From Ruminococcaceae bacterium UBA6842 (GTDB taxonomy: Bacteria; Bacillota; Clostridia; Oscillospirales; Acutalibacteraceae), in assembly GCA_002451855.1 (NCBI GenBank), contig DKDS01000102.1:192-35681 (forward strand): DNA of 35,490 bases. The letters are read 5' to 3'. The notes under the pieces are model-generated. The model saw only the letters and a program-made list of their open reading frames with translations. It made no database searches and was not told the DNA's origin. The position numbers were made by a program, and so were the translations under genes. Positions 16,716 to 23,479 of this stretch are shown piece after piece. Each line of letters begins with the position of its first letter. Positions within the stretch are counted from its first letter, which is position 1.

Positions 16716-16988
16716 TTGGAGGATGTCGGTCTGTATCTTTTTTGGTATCTTGTTGTAATTAATCTCATTTCCGCGGCGGTATGCGTTTTTGATAAAAAAC
16801 GGGCCGTAAGAAATAAATGGCGAGTCAGCGAAAAATCGCTTATGCTGCTTGCGGTATTGGGCGGCGGCGTCGGTATGTATGCCGCAATGCTGGCGGTACG
16901 GCACAAGACTCGCAAAAAGAAATTTATGATAGGAATACCTGTTATTATTATAATTGAGACTGCCGCCCTTATATACGCTTTATATTAA
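16716..16988 (+). CDS. DUF1294 small membrane protein
   Basis: This short protein has three hydrophobic segments and the DUF1294 signature: a first TM helix ending in DKKRAVRNKWRVSEKSL, then LAVLGGGVGMYAAML, RHKTRKKKF and a C-terminal TM helix. The function of the family is unknown. The start is uncertain. TTG 16671 would overlap sigE by 17 nt, and TTG 16716 has only a weak GGTGG-like site. A clear GGAGG at 16718-16722 points to an in-frame CTG at 16731, which would give 86 residues, close to the usual family length. I list TTG 16716 as the conservative choice. It follows sigE by 28 bp and may have its own promoter. Confidence 0.8.
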   Translation: MEDVGLYLFWYLVVINLISAAVCVFDKKRAVRNKWRVSEKSLMLLAVLGGGVGMYAAMLAVRHKTRKKKFMIGIPVIIIIETAALIYALY

Positions 16989-17015
16989 AAGAAAAATAAA
17001 ACGGGGGAATTTTAA

Positions 17016-17540
17016 ATGGCTTTTTGTACCAAGTGCGGAAAAGAGCTTACGGAAAACGATAATTTTTGCCCTTCCTGCGGCGAACCGGCAGCAGATAAGG
17101 AAACAAAGACCGAAAACAACGCTCAGAATGATTTTGCTCAAAGCTTTAATGAGTTTACCGACACAGAGGACAGAACCGCTGAATTTGACAGCGCGGATAT
17201 TTCAAATAACAAGGTATACGCGATACTGGCATATATAAGTATATTGGTCTTGGTTCCCCTTATTGCGGCGCCGAAATCAAAATTTGCCCGTTTTCACACC
17301 AATCAGGGCTTTATCCTTTTTGTCGGCGAAGCGGCATACTCCGTAGTGCGTAAGGTGCTGCTGTCTGTCTTAAGTGTCGTGGCATGGGGACCGGTCTGGA
17401 TAGTATATAGGGTCGTAGCGCTTGCTACTGCGGTAATCGGTATAGTGTTCCCCGTATTTTCGGTAATCGGCATAATATATGCGGCACAGGGAAAGGCAAA
17501 GGAGCTGCCGATAATAGGAAAAATAAAGCTGTTTAAGTAA
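17016..17540 (+). CDS. Zinc-ribbon membrane protein
   Basis: The 174-residue product begins with a zinc ribbon, Cys4/Cys7 and Cys18/Cys21 (CTKCG and CPSCG). An acidic, low-complexity linker follows (about 25-60), then a membrane domain with hydrophobic segments near 68-85, 95-115 and 120-158. The membrane part contains KFARFHTNQGFILF, a pattern seen in DUF4870-like proteins. Its role is not known; such proteins are common singletons in Clostridia. The ribosome site GGGGGAA precedes ATG 17016. It is the last gene of the spoIIG-side unit, ahead of a hairpin at 17554-17590. Confidence 0.78.
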   Translation: MAFCTKCGKELTENDNFCPSCGEPAADKETKTENNAQNDFAQSFNEFTDTEDRTAEFDSADISNNKVYAILAYISILVLVPLIAAPKSKFARFHTNQGFILFVGEAAYSVVRKVLLSVLSVVAWGPVWIVYRVVALATAVIGIVFPVFSVIGIIYAAQGKAKELPIIGKIKLFK

Positions 17541-17553
17541 TTTTTGTGTATTA

Positions 17554-17590
17554 AAACGGATGACCGGGCATAAGTCCCAATCATCCGTTT
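17554..17590 (+). terminator. Stem-loop after the zinc-ribbon gene
   Basis: AAACGGATGA (17554-17563) pairs with TCATCCGTTT (17581-17590), with an inner GGG/CCC pairing in the loop. The downstream tract is A/T-rich but lacks a long T run, so termination may be incomplete. Confidence 0.6.
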
Positions 17591-17599
17591 AATATATAA

Positions 17600-17640
17600 A
17601 AATAAAAACAGGGCTTAATCCAATACGGATTAAGCCCTGT
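17600..17640 (-). terminator. Intrinsic terminator of the tRNA-Val unit
   Basis: A perfect 14-bp stem (17608-17621 with 17627-17640) has a 5-nt loop. Read on the minus strand it is followed by a T-rich tract. It lies three bases beyond the CCA end of the tRNA. Confidence 0.85.
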
Positions 17641-17643
17641 CTG

Positions 17644-17720
17644 TGGTGAAGACAAGTGGACTTGAACCACCGACCCCCTGCATGTCAAGCAGGTACTCTA
17701 ACCAACTGAGCTATGCCTTC
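17644..17720 (-). tRNA. tRNA-Val (anticodon GAC), CCA encoded
   Basis: A full cloverleaf can be drawn: acceptor stem GAAGGCA with TGTCTTC, D arm with AGCTCAGTTGG, anticodon stem CCTGC/GCAGG with loop TTGACAT, and T arm with TTCAAGT. The anticodon GAC (complement of 17684-17686) reads the valine codon GUC. The discriminator A is followed by a genome-encoded CCA (17646-17644). The anticodon is the reverse order of the Asp anticodon GTC, so this is not tRNA-Asp. It is a single-gene unit with its own promoter and terminator. Confidence 0.93.
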
Positions 17721-17736
17721 ATAACGCACTTACATT

Positions 17737-17765
17737 AGTATAAATGTAATGCGCCGTTATGTCAA
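17737..17765 (-). promoter_or_regulatory. Strong sigma-A promoter of tRNA-Val
   Basis: On the minus strand, TTGACA (17765-17760) and TATACT (17742-17737) are separated by 17 bp. The predicted start is near 17730, about 10 bp before the mature tRNA 5' end. Confidence 0.85.
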
Positions 17766-17782
17766 GTAAAAGATTTAATATT

Positions 17783-17808
17783 TTACCCCGTGCTTTTGCA
17801 CGGGGTAA
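17783..17808 (-). terminator. Stem-loop after the dehydrogenase gene
   Basis: A perfect 11-bp stem with a 4-nt loop lies five bases beyond the stop of the dehydrogenase gene. The minus-strand downstream tract is AAAATATT rather than pure T, so it is a weaker terminator by sequence. Confidence 0.65.
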
Positions 17809-17813
17809 GTTAT

Positions 17814-18761
17814 TTATATTTCTGCCAAATGCTTCATATTCTCTTTTATTCCGTTACAGCAGGAATGGAATTTTTCTTTTTCCTCGTCCGTCAAGGGTAA
17901 TTCGATAACTTCTTCAACACCCGAAGCTCCGATAACGCACGGTACTCCGGCAAACAGACCGTTTTCACCGTATTCGCCGCATAGCTCGGCACTGGCAGGC
18001 ATTATAGCTTTTTCATCATGCAGTACGATATGAACTATACGCGCCGCGGTGGCGGCAATTCCGTATTCCGTGCAGTTTTTACCCGAAAAGGTAACCCAGC
18101 CGCCGCCTATTGATTCCTTTTGAAGTGCGTCACGGTCAAAACGGAAGCGAGGATCTGTTTTTGCCCAGTCGTCAAGCGGTTTTCCTCTGAAGCTTACACA
18201 GCTCCACGGGGCGAACTGCTGATTTCCGTGCTCGCCGAGCATATAACAGGTTATTGATTTGTGGTCGATTCCCGTCTGACGGGCAAGCGCCGACAAAAGC
18301 CTTGAGGTATCAAGTCCGGTTCCGGTGCCGAATACACGGCCCTTTGGCAGTCCCAAATGCAATGCTAATTCTCTTGTTACAATATCACAGGGATTGGTGA
18401 TATTGATAAGTACGCCGTCAAAGCCTGACGCTTTAATTTTATCCGCATAGCTGCGAACCGCAGGTATTGTGAAATCCATTTCCGTTACACGGTCATGCGT
18501 ACTGCACAGCAGTTCAATTTTGCCCACGCAGTTTACTATAACATCGCAGTCCTTAAGGTCCTCAAATTCACCGGGTCTTACCGTTACGCGGTGCGGCAGA
18601 TATGCTGCCGAGTCACGCAGATCCTGAACCTCGCTGTCACGCTTTGAGTGATTGAGGTCTACAAGTATAAGCTCGTCCGCAATGCCCTGCATTGTAAGTG
18701 CGGAGGCAACATGCGCCCCCACATGACCGAGACCTATAATTCCGCAAACACGCTTTTTCAT
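17814..18761 (-). CDS. L-lactate / L-2-hydroxyacid dehydrogenase (LDH/MDH family)
   Basis: This 315-residue enzyme of the LDH/MDH superfamily reversibly oxidises an L-2-hydroxyacid with NAD. The Rossmann motif GLGHVGAHVA is at 10-19, followed by the Asp of LILVDLNH. The arginine of TGLDTSRL and the catalytic His of MLGEHGNQQF are present. The substrate loop reads VGKIELLCSTHDR, lacking the Gln-Lys-Pro-Gly-Glu of standard LDH. It resembles the longer loop of L-2-hydroxyisocaproate dehydrogenase, so branched or bulky 2-hydroxyacids are possible substrates. It lies 51 bp downstream of the lactate permease gene on the same strand, which favours lactate or a similar hydroxyacid. Ribosome site AAAGGATG. 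Confidence 0.85.
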   Translation of the reverse strand: MKKRVCGIIGLGHVGAHVASALTMQGIADELILVDLNHSKRDSEVQDLRDSAAYLPHRVTVRPGEFEDLKDCDVIVNCVGKIELLCSTHDRVTEMDFTIPAVRSYADKIKASGFDGVLINITNPCDIVTRELALHLGLPKGRVFGTGTGLDTSRLLSALARQTGIDHKSITCYMLGEHGNQQFAPWSCVSFRGKPLDDWAKTDPRFRFDRDALQKESIGGGWVTFSGKNCTEYGIAATAARIVHIVLHDEKAIMPASAELCGEYGENGLFAGVPCVIGASGVEEVIELPLTDEEKEKFHSCCNGIKENMKHLAEI

Positions 18762-18812
18762 TTTAATAACATCCTTTCAATTTTTTAATATAAACAGCTT
18801 GCCAAAGCAAGG

Positions 18813-20351
18813 TTATTTACCGAAGTTCGGGAATATAACGCAGGTATAAAGCATAGCAAGCACCATATAAAGCGCTAAAATGATACCGAATACCAAAAGG
18901 GTACGGCGCATTACTTTATTTTCATTGCCGTTTTCGCCGACGGTGGCACAGGCGGCAACAGTGTTATTGGGGCAAATCATATTACCGAGCGAAGCGCCTG
19001 CGTTCTGACCCGCAAATACTGTAATCGGGTTCATACCGAGAGCCTCTGCCGCCTGCATATGCATATCGGCAAACATTATGTTGGAACCGAGCCCTGTTCC
19101 CGTAACAAAGGCGCCGCCCGAGCCTATCAACACAGCCGCCGCAGGATAAAGGCGACCTACAACGGAGGCAACATCCGTAGCAATCAGGTTTATCATACCC
19201 GTATTTTCCGACTGCATTATATACGATACAATAAGCAAGCTGCCTATTGTGACAAGAACGGGAAGAACGCTTACAGCCGTTTCTTTGCATATTTTAAAAT
19301 ACTGCTTTGCCGTTACGCCCAGTGTTAAAGCGCCGAGTATACCCGAAAGTAATATTACCAAGTCAACCCAAAATATATATCCGAAGGTACACATTACCGC
19401 AAATCCGTTTTTCACAACAGCCGGAAAGCCGTAACGCACGGTAGGAAGTAATACGAGCATATAAGCATACGGCGAAAGAGCGCGTAAGGAGCTGTATTTA
19501 CGCTCTTCCTTTGTTTGCTTGTGACGGAATTCCTCGGGGGTCTTAATTTTGAAAACTCTGACATACACAACAGAGAGAGCTATGGATATAAGACCTGTAC
19601 CCATTGATGTTACTTCCGCACCCACGAAATTTGAAAGCAGGAACATAACAAGACCCGTAGTTACGCCGGTGAAGGTAAGGTAGGGGACAATGCCCTTAAA
19701 GCCTTTTTTGCCGAAGGCGAGGGCTATCATCAAAAACGGTATAACGAGAACGCCGAACATATGGAAACGGCCTACCATAGAAGAGTTAAGTGCTACGGTA
19801 GAAACACCTGCGTCTACAAGCGCGGCGCCGCCGTTTATTGTTGTAAGCCCCGCACCGCCCCAAGAGCAAGGCGTTGCGTCGCCGAGAAGCGCCACCGCAA
19901 TGGAGGTGACAGGGTCAAATCCGAGGGCTACCAAAAAAGGCGCGGCAATGGCTGCGGGAGAACCGGCACCCGCGGCTCCCTCTAAGAATATCGGGAGCAT
20001 AAGTCCTATAATAATAACCTGCACGCGGCGGTCATCGCTTATGTGTGCTATTGTAGCTTTTACATCGTCAATAGCGCCGGTTTTACGCAGGATATTCAGT
20101 ATGACGAACGCGCCGAAAACCATAAGTACGATTTTAAGACCTTCTTTAATTCCTTTCCAAATAAGCGCGTCAAAAGCGGTAACATTCTCTGCAAACGAAG
20201 CTCCGGTAACATTGAAATATGTAAACCCTAAAATCAAAGTCCACACAAGCGCCAGCGGCGCAACCCTTTTAGCCGGCTGTTTAAAGCCCAATATTCCCAC
20301 AAGCACGACTATAAGCGGACTCAGCGCGAATAAAAAATTTATAAACTGCAT
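18813..20351 (-). CDS. lldP: L-lactate permease (LctP/LldP family)
   Basis: The 512-residue polytopic protein has about a dozen hydrophobic helices. It shows the LctP family phrases: FLEGAAGAGSPAAIAAPFLVALGF, LLGDATPCSWGGAG, and a C-terminal GSGGAFVTGTGLGSNIMF with AGQNAGASLGNMI. Members carry L-lactate, D-lactate or glycolate in symport with protons. The ATG at 20351 follows the ribosome site AAAGGAGA. With the LDH-family gene downstream it forms a probable hydroxyacid uptake/oxidation or exchange operon. No L-lactate oxidase or electron-transfer flavoprotein gene lies beside it. A terminator-like hairpin lies 78 bp upstream of the start. Confidence 0.92.
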   Translation of the reverse strand: MQFINFLFALSPLIVVLVGILGFKQPAKRVAPLALVWTLILGFTYFNVTGASFAENVTAFDALIWKGIKEGLKIVLMVFGAFVILNILRKTGAIDDVKATIAHISDDRRVQVIIIGLMLPIFLEGAAGAGSPAAIAAPFLVALGFDPVTSIAVALLGDATPCSWGGAGLTTINGGAALVDAGVSTVALNSSMVGRFHMFGVLVIPFLMIALAFGKKGFKGIVPYLTFTGVTTGLVMFLLSNFVGAEVTSMGTGLISIALSVVYVRVFKIKTPEEFRHKQTKEERKYSSLRALSPYAYMLVLLPTVRYGFPAVVKNGFAVMCTFGYIFWVDLVILLSGILGALTLGVTAKQYFKICKETAVSVLPVLVTIGSLLIVSYIMQSENTGMINLIATDVASVVGRLYPAAAVLIGSGGAFVTGTGLGSNIMFADMHMQAAEALGMNPITVFAGQNAGASLGNMICPNNTVAACATVGENGNENKVMRRTLLVFGIILALYMVLAMLYTCVIFPNFGK

Positions 20352-20428
20352 TTTCGGTTTCTCCTTTAAAAATCCAAGTGTTTTTAACTTCCCTCATTGC
20401 CGGCCGGACAAAAAGGGTATATAAAAAA

Positions 20429-20461
20429 CGCCTTTGCCAAGTCGGCAAAGGCGTTTTTTTT
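20429..20461. terminator. Hairpin with T-runs in the lldP leader
   Basis: CGCCTTTGCC (20429-20438) and GGCAAAGGCG (20444-20453) enclose a 5-nt loop. Eight Ts follow on the plus strand, and the As before it give a T run on the minus strand. On the minus strand it sits between the upstream promoter and lldP, so it either ends a short transcript or acts as an attenuator. Confidence 0.75.
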
Positions 20462-20490
20462 CAAATTCTGTCATACTTTGTTTTACAAAC

Positions 20491-20691
20491 TCAGTATGAA
20501 CCGGTATCCGAAAAACAAGCATTTGTCGATTGGCAATTAAAAGCATTAATAATAATGCTTAGAATGTTTGTAATTCGTATAATAAAAAGAGACACCGATA
20601 CAAGAACGGTGTCTTTGACAGATTTTAAATTGAAAAAGAAAAAGGCACAGTTATCCTGAGTTTTAAAGCCGTTACGGAAAAACTCTTTCAT
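20491..20691 (-). CDS. Doubtful small open frame in the lldP leader
   Basis: A 66-residue frame starts at ATG 20691 behind GAAAGGGG. It is rich in Phe and hydrophobic residues and matches no family I know. An intrinsic terminator (20582-20614) lies inside it, so most transcripts would end before its stop. It may be a leader peptide, a truncated coding relic or chance. Confidence 0.2.
   Translation of the reverse strand: MKEFFRNGFKTQDNCAFFFFNLKSVKDTVLVSVSLFIIRITNILSIIINAFNCQSTNACFSDTGSY
20582..20614 (-). terminator. Intrinsic terminator on the minus strand
   Basis: Stem AGACACCG/CGGTGTCT (20590-20597 with 20607-20614) has a 9-nt loop, and CTTTTTATT follows on the minus strand. With the promoter at 20725-20753 it would give an RNA of about 140 nt. 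Confidence 0.7.
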
Positions 20692-20724
20692 TGCACTGAC
20701 CCCTTTCAAAAACTCTTTGCAGTC

Positions 20725-20753
20725 ATAATAGCACAATAAATCCAAATCCGCAA
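20725..20753 (-). promoter_or_regulatory. Possible promoter of the lldP leader transcript
   Basis: On the minus strand, TATTAT (20730-20725) is preceded by the extended -10 element TGC. TTGCGG (20753-20748) lies 17 bp upstream. The -35 is poor (3 of 6), but the extended -10 may compensate. No better promoter was seen nearer to lldP. Confidence 0.4.
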
Positions 20754-20894
20754 GTGTTATTTTTGAAAACCTATAAACGCTGTATGAATTAACAAACAGT
20801 TTCGAAACAGTTTATAATGTTTGTGAAAAATAACAAAATTATTATTTGTGGCTTTGACTGGCTGTTGTTTTTTGGATTTGTCCGAGATTTTTTA

Positions 20895-20923
20895 TTGACT
20901 TTACCAAAACGGTGAAATAGAAT
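20895..20923 (+). promoter_or_regulatory. Sigma-A promoter of the MATE gene
   Basis: TTGACT (20895-20900) and TAGAAT (20918-20923) are 17 bp apart, five of six matches each. The predicted start near 20930 leaves a leader of about 30 nt with the ribosome site TGGGGGAT. Confidence 0.75.
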
Positions 20924-20959
20924 TATATAGCATTTAAGTCTCCGAAATGGGGGATAACA

Positions 20960-22273
20960 GTGGAAAATACGGACTTATTCGCAACGGAAAAAATCAGTAA
21001 AATATTATTTCGTCTTGCCCCGCCTGTTATGCTGGCTCAGTTGATTCAGGCGCTTTACAATATTGTGGACAGCCTTTTTGTAGGCAGGTATTCGGATTCC
21101 GGGCTTACGGCTTTGTCTATTATTTATCCTATCCAGCTTTTGATGATAGCTCTTGCGGTCGGAACAGGTGTGGGAATTAACACCGCTATGGCGGCAAGGC
21201 TCGGCGTCGGAAACCGAAAAGAGGCGGATGAATACGCAGGGGTGGGAACACCGCTTGCAATCGCGCTTTGGTTTTTGTTTGCGCTGATTTGTTGGGCGAT
21301 TATGCCTTATTACGCAAGAATGTCTACAAGCTCCGAGGCCGTTATTCGTGATGTTACCGTATACGGAAGAATTGTATGCGTATTCAGCTTCGGATTGTTT
21401 TTGGAAAGCATTTGGACTAAGGTCTTGCAATCGGTCGGAGATATGAAAACGCCTATGACAGCGCAGATTATCGGCGCTGTTACAAATATCGTTTTGGATC
21501 CGCTTCTTATTTTCGGTATGCTCGGACTGCCGAAAATGGGTATTGCCGGCGCTGCCGCCGCAACGGTGGCGGGACAAATTGCCGCCGCGGCGGTTGTGTT
21601 TAAAAAGGGATTTCAAAAACCGCCGCAAAGGAGCGTATATCCCCGTTGTATTGCGAGTATCTTCCATCTCGGCACGCCGAATATACTTATGCAGGCGGCG
21701 TATACCTTTTACATACTGGGGCTTAATTTGATACTTTCGGCTTTCAGCGACCAAGCGGTTACCGCACTGGGGCTTTATTACAAATGGCAGACCTTCTTTT
21801 TCATTCCGCTCGGGGCTATGCAGACCTGTATCGTACCGATTATCAGCTACAATTATGCCGCAAGGAATATAGACCGCTGCAGGAAAACACTAAGCACCGC
21901 GGTGTTATTCGGACTTGCTCTTATGGCGCTCGGTACGGTCTGCTTTATTTTGATTCCGACAGAAATGCTTAAGGTGTTTACATCCGACGCAAGGGTAATC
22001 GAAATCGGCAGTGTAGGGTTTCGGTTTGTCGGCGTAAGCTTTTTGCCGATGGTGACCTCACTGATTTTCCCCGTCTTTTTTCAGGCCGTAGGCTCTGCCT
22101 TTAAAAGCTCGGCTCTTACCGTTATACGTACCGTTGTTTTGTTTGTACCGTTGGGATTTTTATTTTCAAGGCTCGGTCTTAATTGGTTTTGGATGACTTT
22201 TCCCGTTACAGAGGTGCTTACGAGTATTGTCGGTGTGGTTTTTTACCGCAAATTTCTTATGAATAACAGATAA
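20960..22273 (+). CDS. MATE-family efflux transporter
   Basis: This 437-residue protein has about twelve TM helices in two homologous halves. The N-terminus (ISKILFRLAPPVMLAQLIQALYNIVDSLFVGR) is typical of the NorM/DinF/MepA superfamily of sodium- or proton-driven multidrug exporters. TALSIIYPIQLLMIALAVGTGVGIN and DMKTPMTAQIIGAVTNIVLDPLLIF are further family phrases. The GTG start at 20960 follows a strong ribosome site. It is a single-gene unit by promoter placement, with no clear terminator before spoIIID. The substrate is unknown: drugs, flavins or cell metabolites are possible. Confidence 0.92.
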   Translation: MENTDLFATEKISKILFRLAPPVMLAQLIQALYNIVDSLFVGRYSDSGLTALSIIYPIQLLMIALAVGTGVGINTAMAARLGVGNRKEADEYAGVGTPLAIALWFLFALICWAIMPYYARMSTSSEAVIRDVTVYGRIVCVFSFGLFLESIWTKVLQSVGDMKTPMTAQIIGAVTNIVLDPLLIFGMLGLPKMGIAGAAAATVAGQIAAAAVVFKKGFQKPPQRSVYPRCIASIFHLGTPNILMQAAYTFYILGLNLILSAFSDQAVTALGLYYKWQTFFFIPLGAMQTCIVPIISYNYAARNIDRCRKTLSTAVLFGLALMALGTVCFILIPTEMLKVFTSDARVIEIGSVGFRFVGVSFLPMVTSLIFPVFFQAVGSAFKSSALTVIRTVVLFVPLGFLFSRLGLNWFWMTFPVTEVLTSIVGVVFYRKFLMNNR

Positions 22274-22343
22274 TTTATAAAAAATAATCGGCACAAATTC
22301 AAAGCTGTAAATAAAACTGATAATCTATCAGCTTCGCAAAAAG

Positions 22344-22372
22344 TCATATATTACGGGTCAAAAACATACAAT
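22344..22372 (+). promoter_or_regulatory. Sigma-E promoter of spoIIID
   Basis: CATACAAT (22365-22372) matches the sigma-E -10 consensus at all 8 positions. TCATATA (22344-22350) matches the -35 KMATATT at 6 of 7, with a 14-bp spacer. No sigma-A pair fits here. A small hairpin AGGTG/CACCT (22385-22400) lies in the leader before the ribosome site GGGGAG. Confidence 0.78.
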
Positions 22373-22417
22373 TAATTAGTCGACAGGTGCGAATACACCT
22401 ACTGGGGAGTTGATTGT

Positions 22418-22681
22418 ATGAAAGAAGCTACAAAGGACAGAGCAGAAATATTAGGCGAATATATTCTTGATACGGGGGCTACCGTAAGGGCGGCGGCAAA
22501 GGTTTTTAAAATAAGCAAATCTACCGTACATAAAGATGTTACCGAAAGATTATCGCATGAAAATCCGCAGCTTTACCGCAGTGTTAAGCAGGTGCTTGAA
22601 AAAAATAAGCAAGAAAGGCATATAAGGGGAGGAATGGCGACAAAGCGGAAGTATAAAGGAGAAAACGGCTTGACAATTTAA
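22418..22681 (+). CDS. spoIIID: Sporulation transcriptional regulator SpoIIID
   Basis: SpoIIID is the small DNA-binding protein that adjusts the sigma-E regulon and prepares sigma-K expression in the mother cell. The 87 residues match the family closely. They include a first helix ERAEILGEYI-like segment (DRAEILGEYILDTGATVRAAAKVF has this pattern) and the helix-turn-helix VRAAAKVFKISKSTVHKDV (about 23-41). The family phrase ERLSHENPQLYRSVKQVLEKNK and the basic tail ERHIRGGMATKRKYK follow. Expression from a sigma-E promoter fits the known cascade, and sigE is in this window. Its last two sense codons before the final Ile, TTG ACA, double as the -35 of the next promoter. Confidence 0.95.
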   Translation: MKEATKDRAEILGEYILDTGATVRAAAKVFKISKSTVHKDVTERLSHENPQLYRSVKQVLEKNKQERHIRGGMATKRKYKGENGLTI

Positions 22682-22698
22682 GCCTTTAATGCTATAAT
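22670..22698 (+). promoter_or_regulatory. Perfect-consensus sigma-A promoter of thiT
   Basis: TTGACA (22670-22675) and TATAAT (22693-22698) are spaced 17 bp, the full consensus. The -35 lies inside the spoIIID reading frame. The predicted start is near 22705, at the first stem of the TPP aptamer. A full-strength promoter fits a gene held down by a riboswitch. Confidence 0.9.
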
Positions 22699-22702
22699 AG
22701 CG

Positions 22703-22812
22703 TTGCAATTTAGGGAGCTTGATGAAACTCAGGCTGAGAGGGAGTCCGTTATACTATGACTCCGACCTGTGACCTGATACGGATAATGCCGTCGTAGGAA
22801 AATACGCAAGGA
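22703..22812 (+). promoter_or_regulatory. TPP riboswitch (THI element)
   Basis: The conserved core is plain: GGCTGAGAGGGAG near 22732-22744, ACCTGATACGGATAATGCCG, then CGTAGGAAAATACGC. P1 can form from TTGC (22703-22706) and GCAA (22806-22809). Thiamine pyrophosphate binding is expected to let the terminator at 22819-22848 form and switch off thiT. The P2-P3 side matches consensus well; the closing stem sequence is somewhat shorter than usual. Confidence 0.92.
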
Positions 22813-22818
22813 GTATTG

Positions 22819-22848
22819 CCGCAGGCCGATTTTGCCTGCGGTTTTTTT
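22819..22848 (+). terminator. Riboswitch expression-platform terminator
   Basis: CCGCAGGC (22819-22826) and GCCTGCGG (22834-22841) enclose a 7-nt loop and are followed by seven Ts. It lies between the TPP aptamer and the thiT ribosome site, the layout of transcriptional riboswitch control. Confidence 0.9.
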
Positions 22849-22887
22849 ATTCGCAGGGGATTGCAGAATAAAAAGGAGTGTTAAAAA

Positions 22888-23472
22888 ATGTCAACAACAA
22901 AAAATTCTGTTTACAAGCTTACTTTAAGCGCGGTTTTCGTAGCTTTGGCGACGGTGTTAAGCCTTATTAAGGTTATTACAATGCCGCTCGGCGGTTCGGT
23001 AACTCTGCTTTCGATGGTTCCGATTGTTATGGTTTCCGTAATGTTCGGACTTAAATGGGGCTTCGGCACCGCATTTGTGTATGCTCTCGGTCAGTTGGCT
23101 TTGGGTCTCCCCGAGGTTCTCACATGGGGGCTTACGCCGGCTATGCTTATCGGAACTGTTTTGTTCGATTACATAATTGCCTTTACGGTTTTAGGCATTG
23201 CGGGAATTTTTGCGAAAAAGGGCTATGCCGGAATTTGCGGCGGCGTTGCGCTTGCAATCTTTTTAAGATTTGTAAGCCACTTTATATCCGGCTATGTTAT
23301 ATTTAAAAATCTTGAGCAGTTTAAGATTTTCGGAAATATTTTTACAAACCGTCCTATCCTTTATTCTTTGGCTTACAACGGCTTTTATATGCTGCCCGAG
23401 CTTGTTATCACAACCGTTGCGGCGGCAATCATTTTCCGTATACCCGCGGTGAAAAAGCTCTTCGCCCAATAA
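22888..23472 (+). CDS. thiT: Energy-coupled thiamine transporter ThiT (ECF S component)
   Basis: ThiT is the substrate-binding membrane subunit of a group II ECF transporter. It works with the shared EcfT and EcfA ATPases, which are not in this window. The 194 residues form six TM helices. Family features include the N-terminal LTLSAVFVALATVLS, the PLGGSVTLLSMVPI segment, and the aromatic-rich loop FGLKWGFGTAFVYALGQLALGL that lines the thiamine pocket. DYIIAFTVLGIAG and RFVSHFISGYV follow. The TPP riboswitch directly upstream independently supports thiamine as substrate. Ribosome site AAAAGGAGTG. It appears to be a single-gene unit. Confidence 0.95.
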   Translation: MSTTKNSVYKLTLSAVFVALATVLSLIKVITMPLGGSVTLLSMVPIVMVSVMFGLKWGFGTAFVYALGQLALGLPEVLTWGLTPAMLIGTVLFDYIIAFTVLGIAGIFAKKGYAGICGGVALAIFLRFVSHFISGYVIFKNLEQFKIFGNIFTNRPILYSLAYNGFYMLPELVITTVAAAIIFRIPAVKKLFAQ

Positions 23473-23479
23473 ATTTTGC

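Larger units (their letters stand above)
20462..20959. other. 498-bp intergenic region between lldP and the MATE gene
   Basis: This stretch holds, on the minus strand, a possible promoter (20725-20753), a small open frame from ATG 20691 and a terminator (20582-20614). On the plus strand it holds the MATE promoter (20895-20923). Around 20794-20814 lies a tandem AAACAGTTT repeat containing the 10-bp palindrome GTTTCGAAAC. I see no recognisable riboswitch or T-box and no convincing conserved protein. Confidence 0.6.

Noticed and set aside
17644..17720. tRNA-Asp
   Set aside because: The minus-strand anticodon loop reads TTGACAT, giving anticodon GAC (valine), not GTC.
19690..20424. Plus-strand open frame of 244 codons
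   Set aside because: It is fully antisense to the lldP gene, has composition dictated by that gene, and shows no ribosome site or known domain.
21005..21754. Minus-strand open frame of 249 codons
   Set aside because: It lies antisense to the MATE gene and its Arg/His/Ser-rich product looks like a shadow translation.
22316..22332. CTGATA/TATCAG hairpin as MATE terminator
   Set aside because: The stem is short and A/T-rich with no T run after it; termination cannot be claimed.
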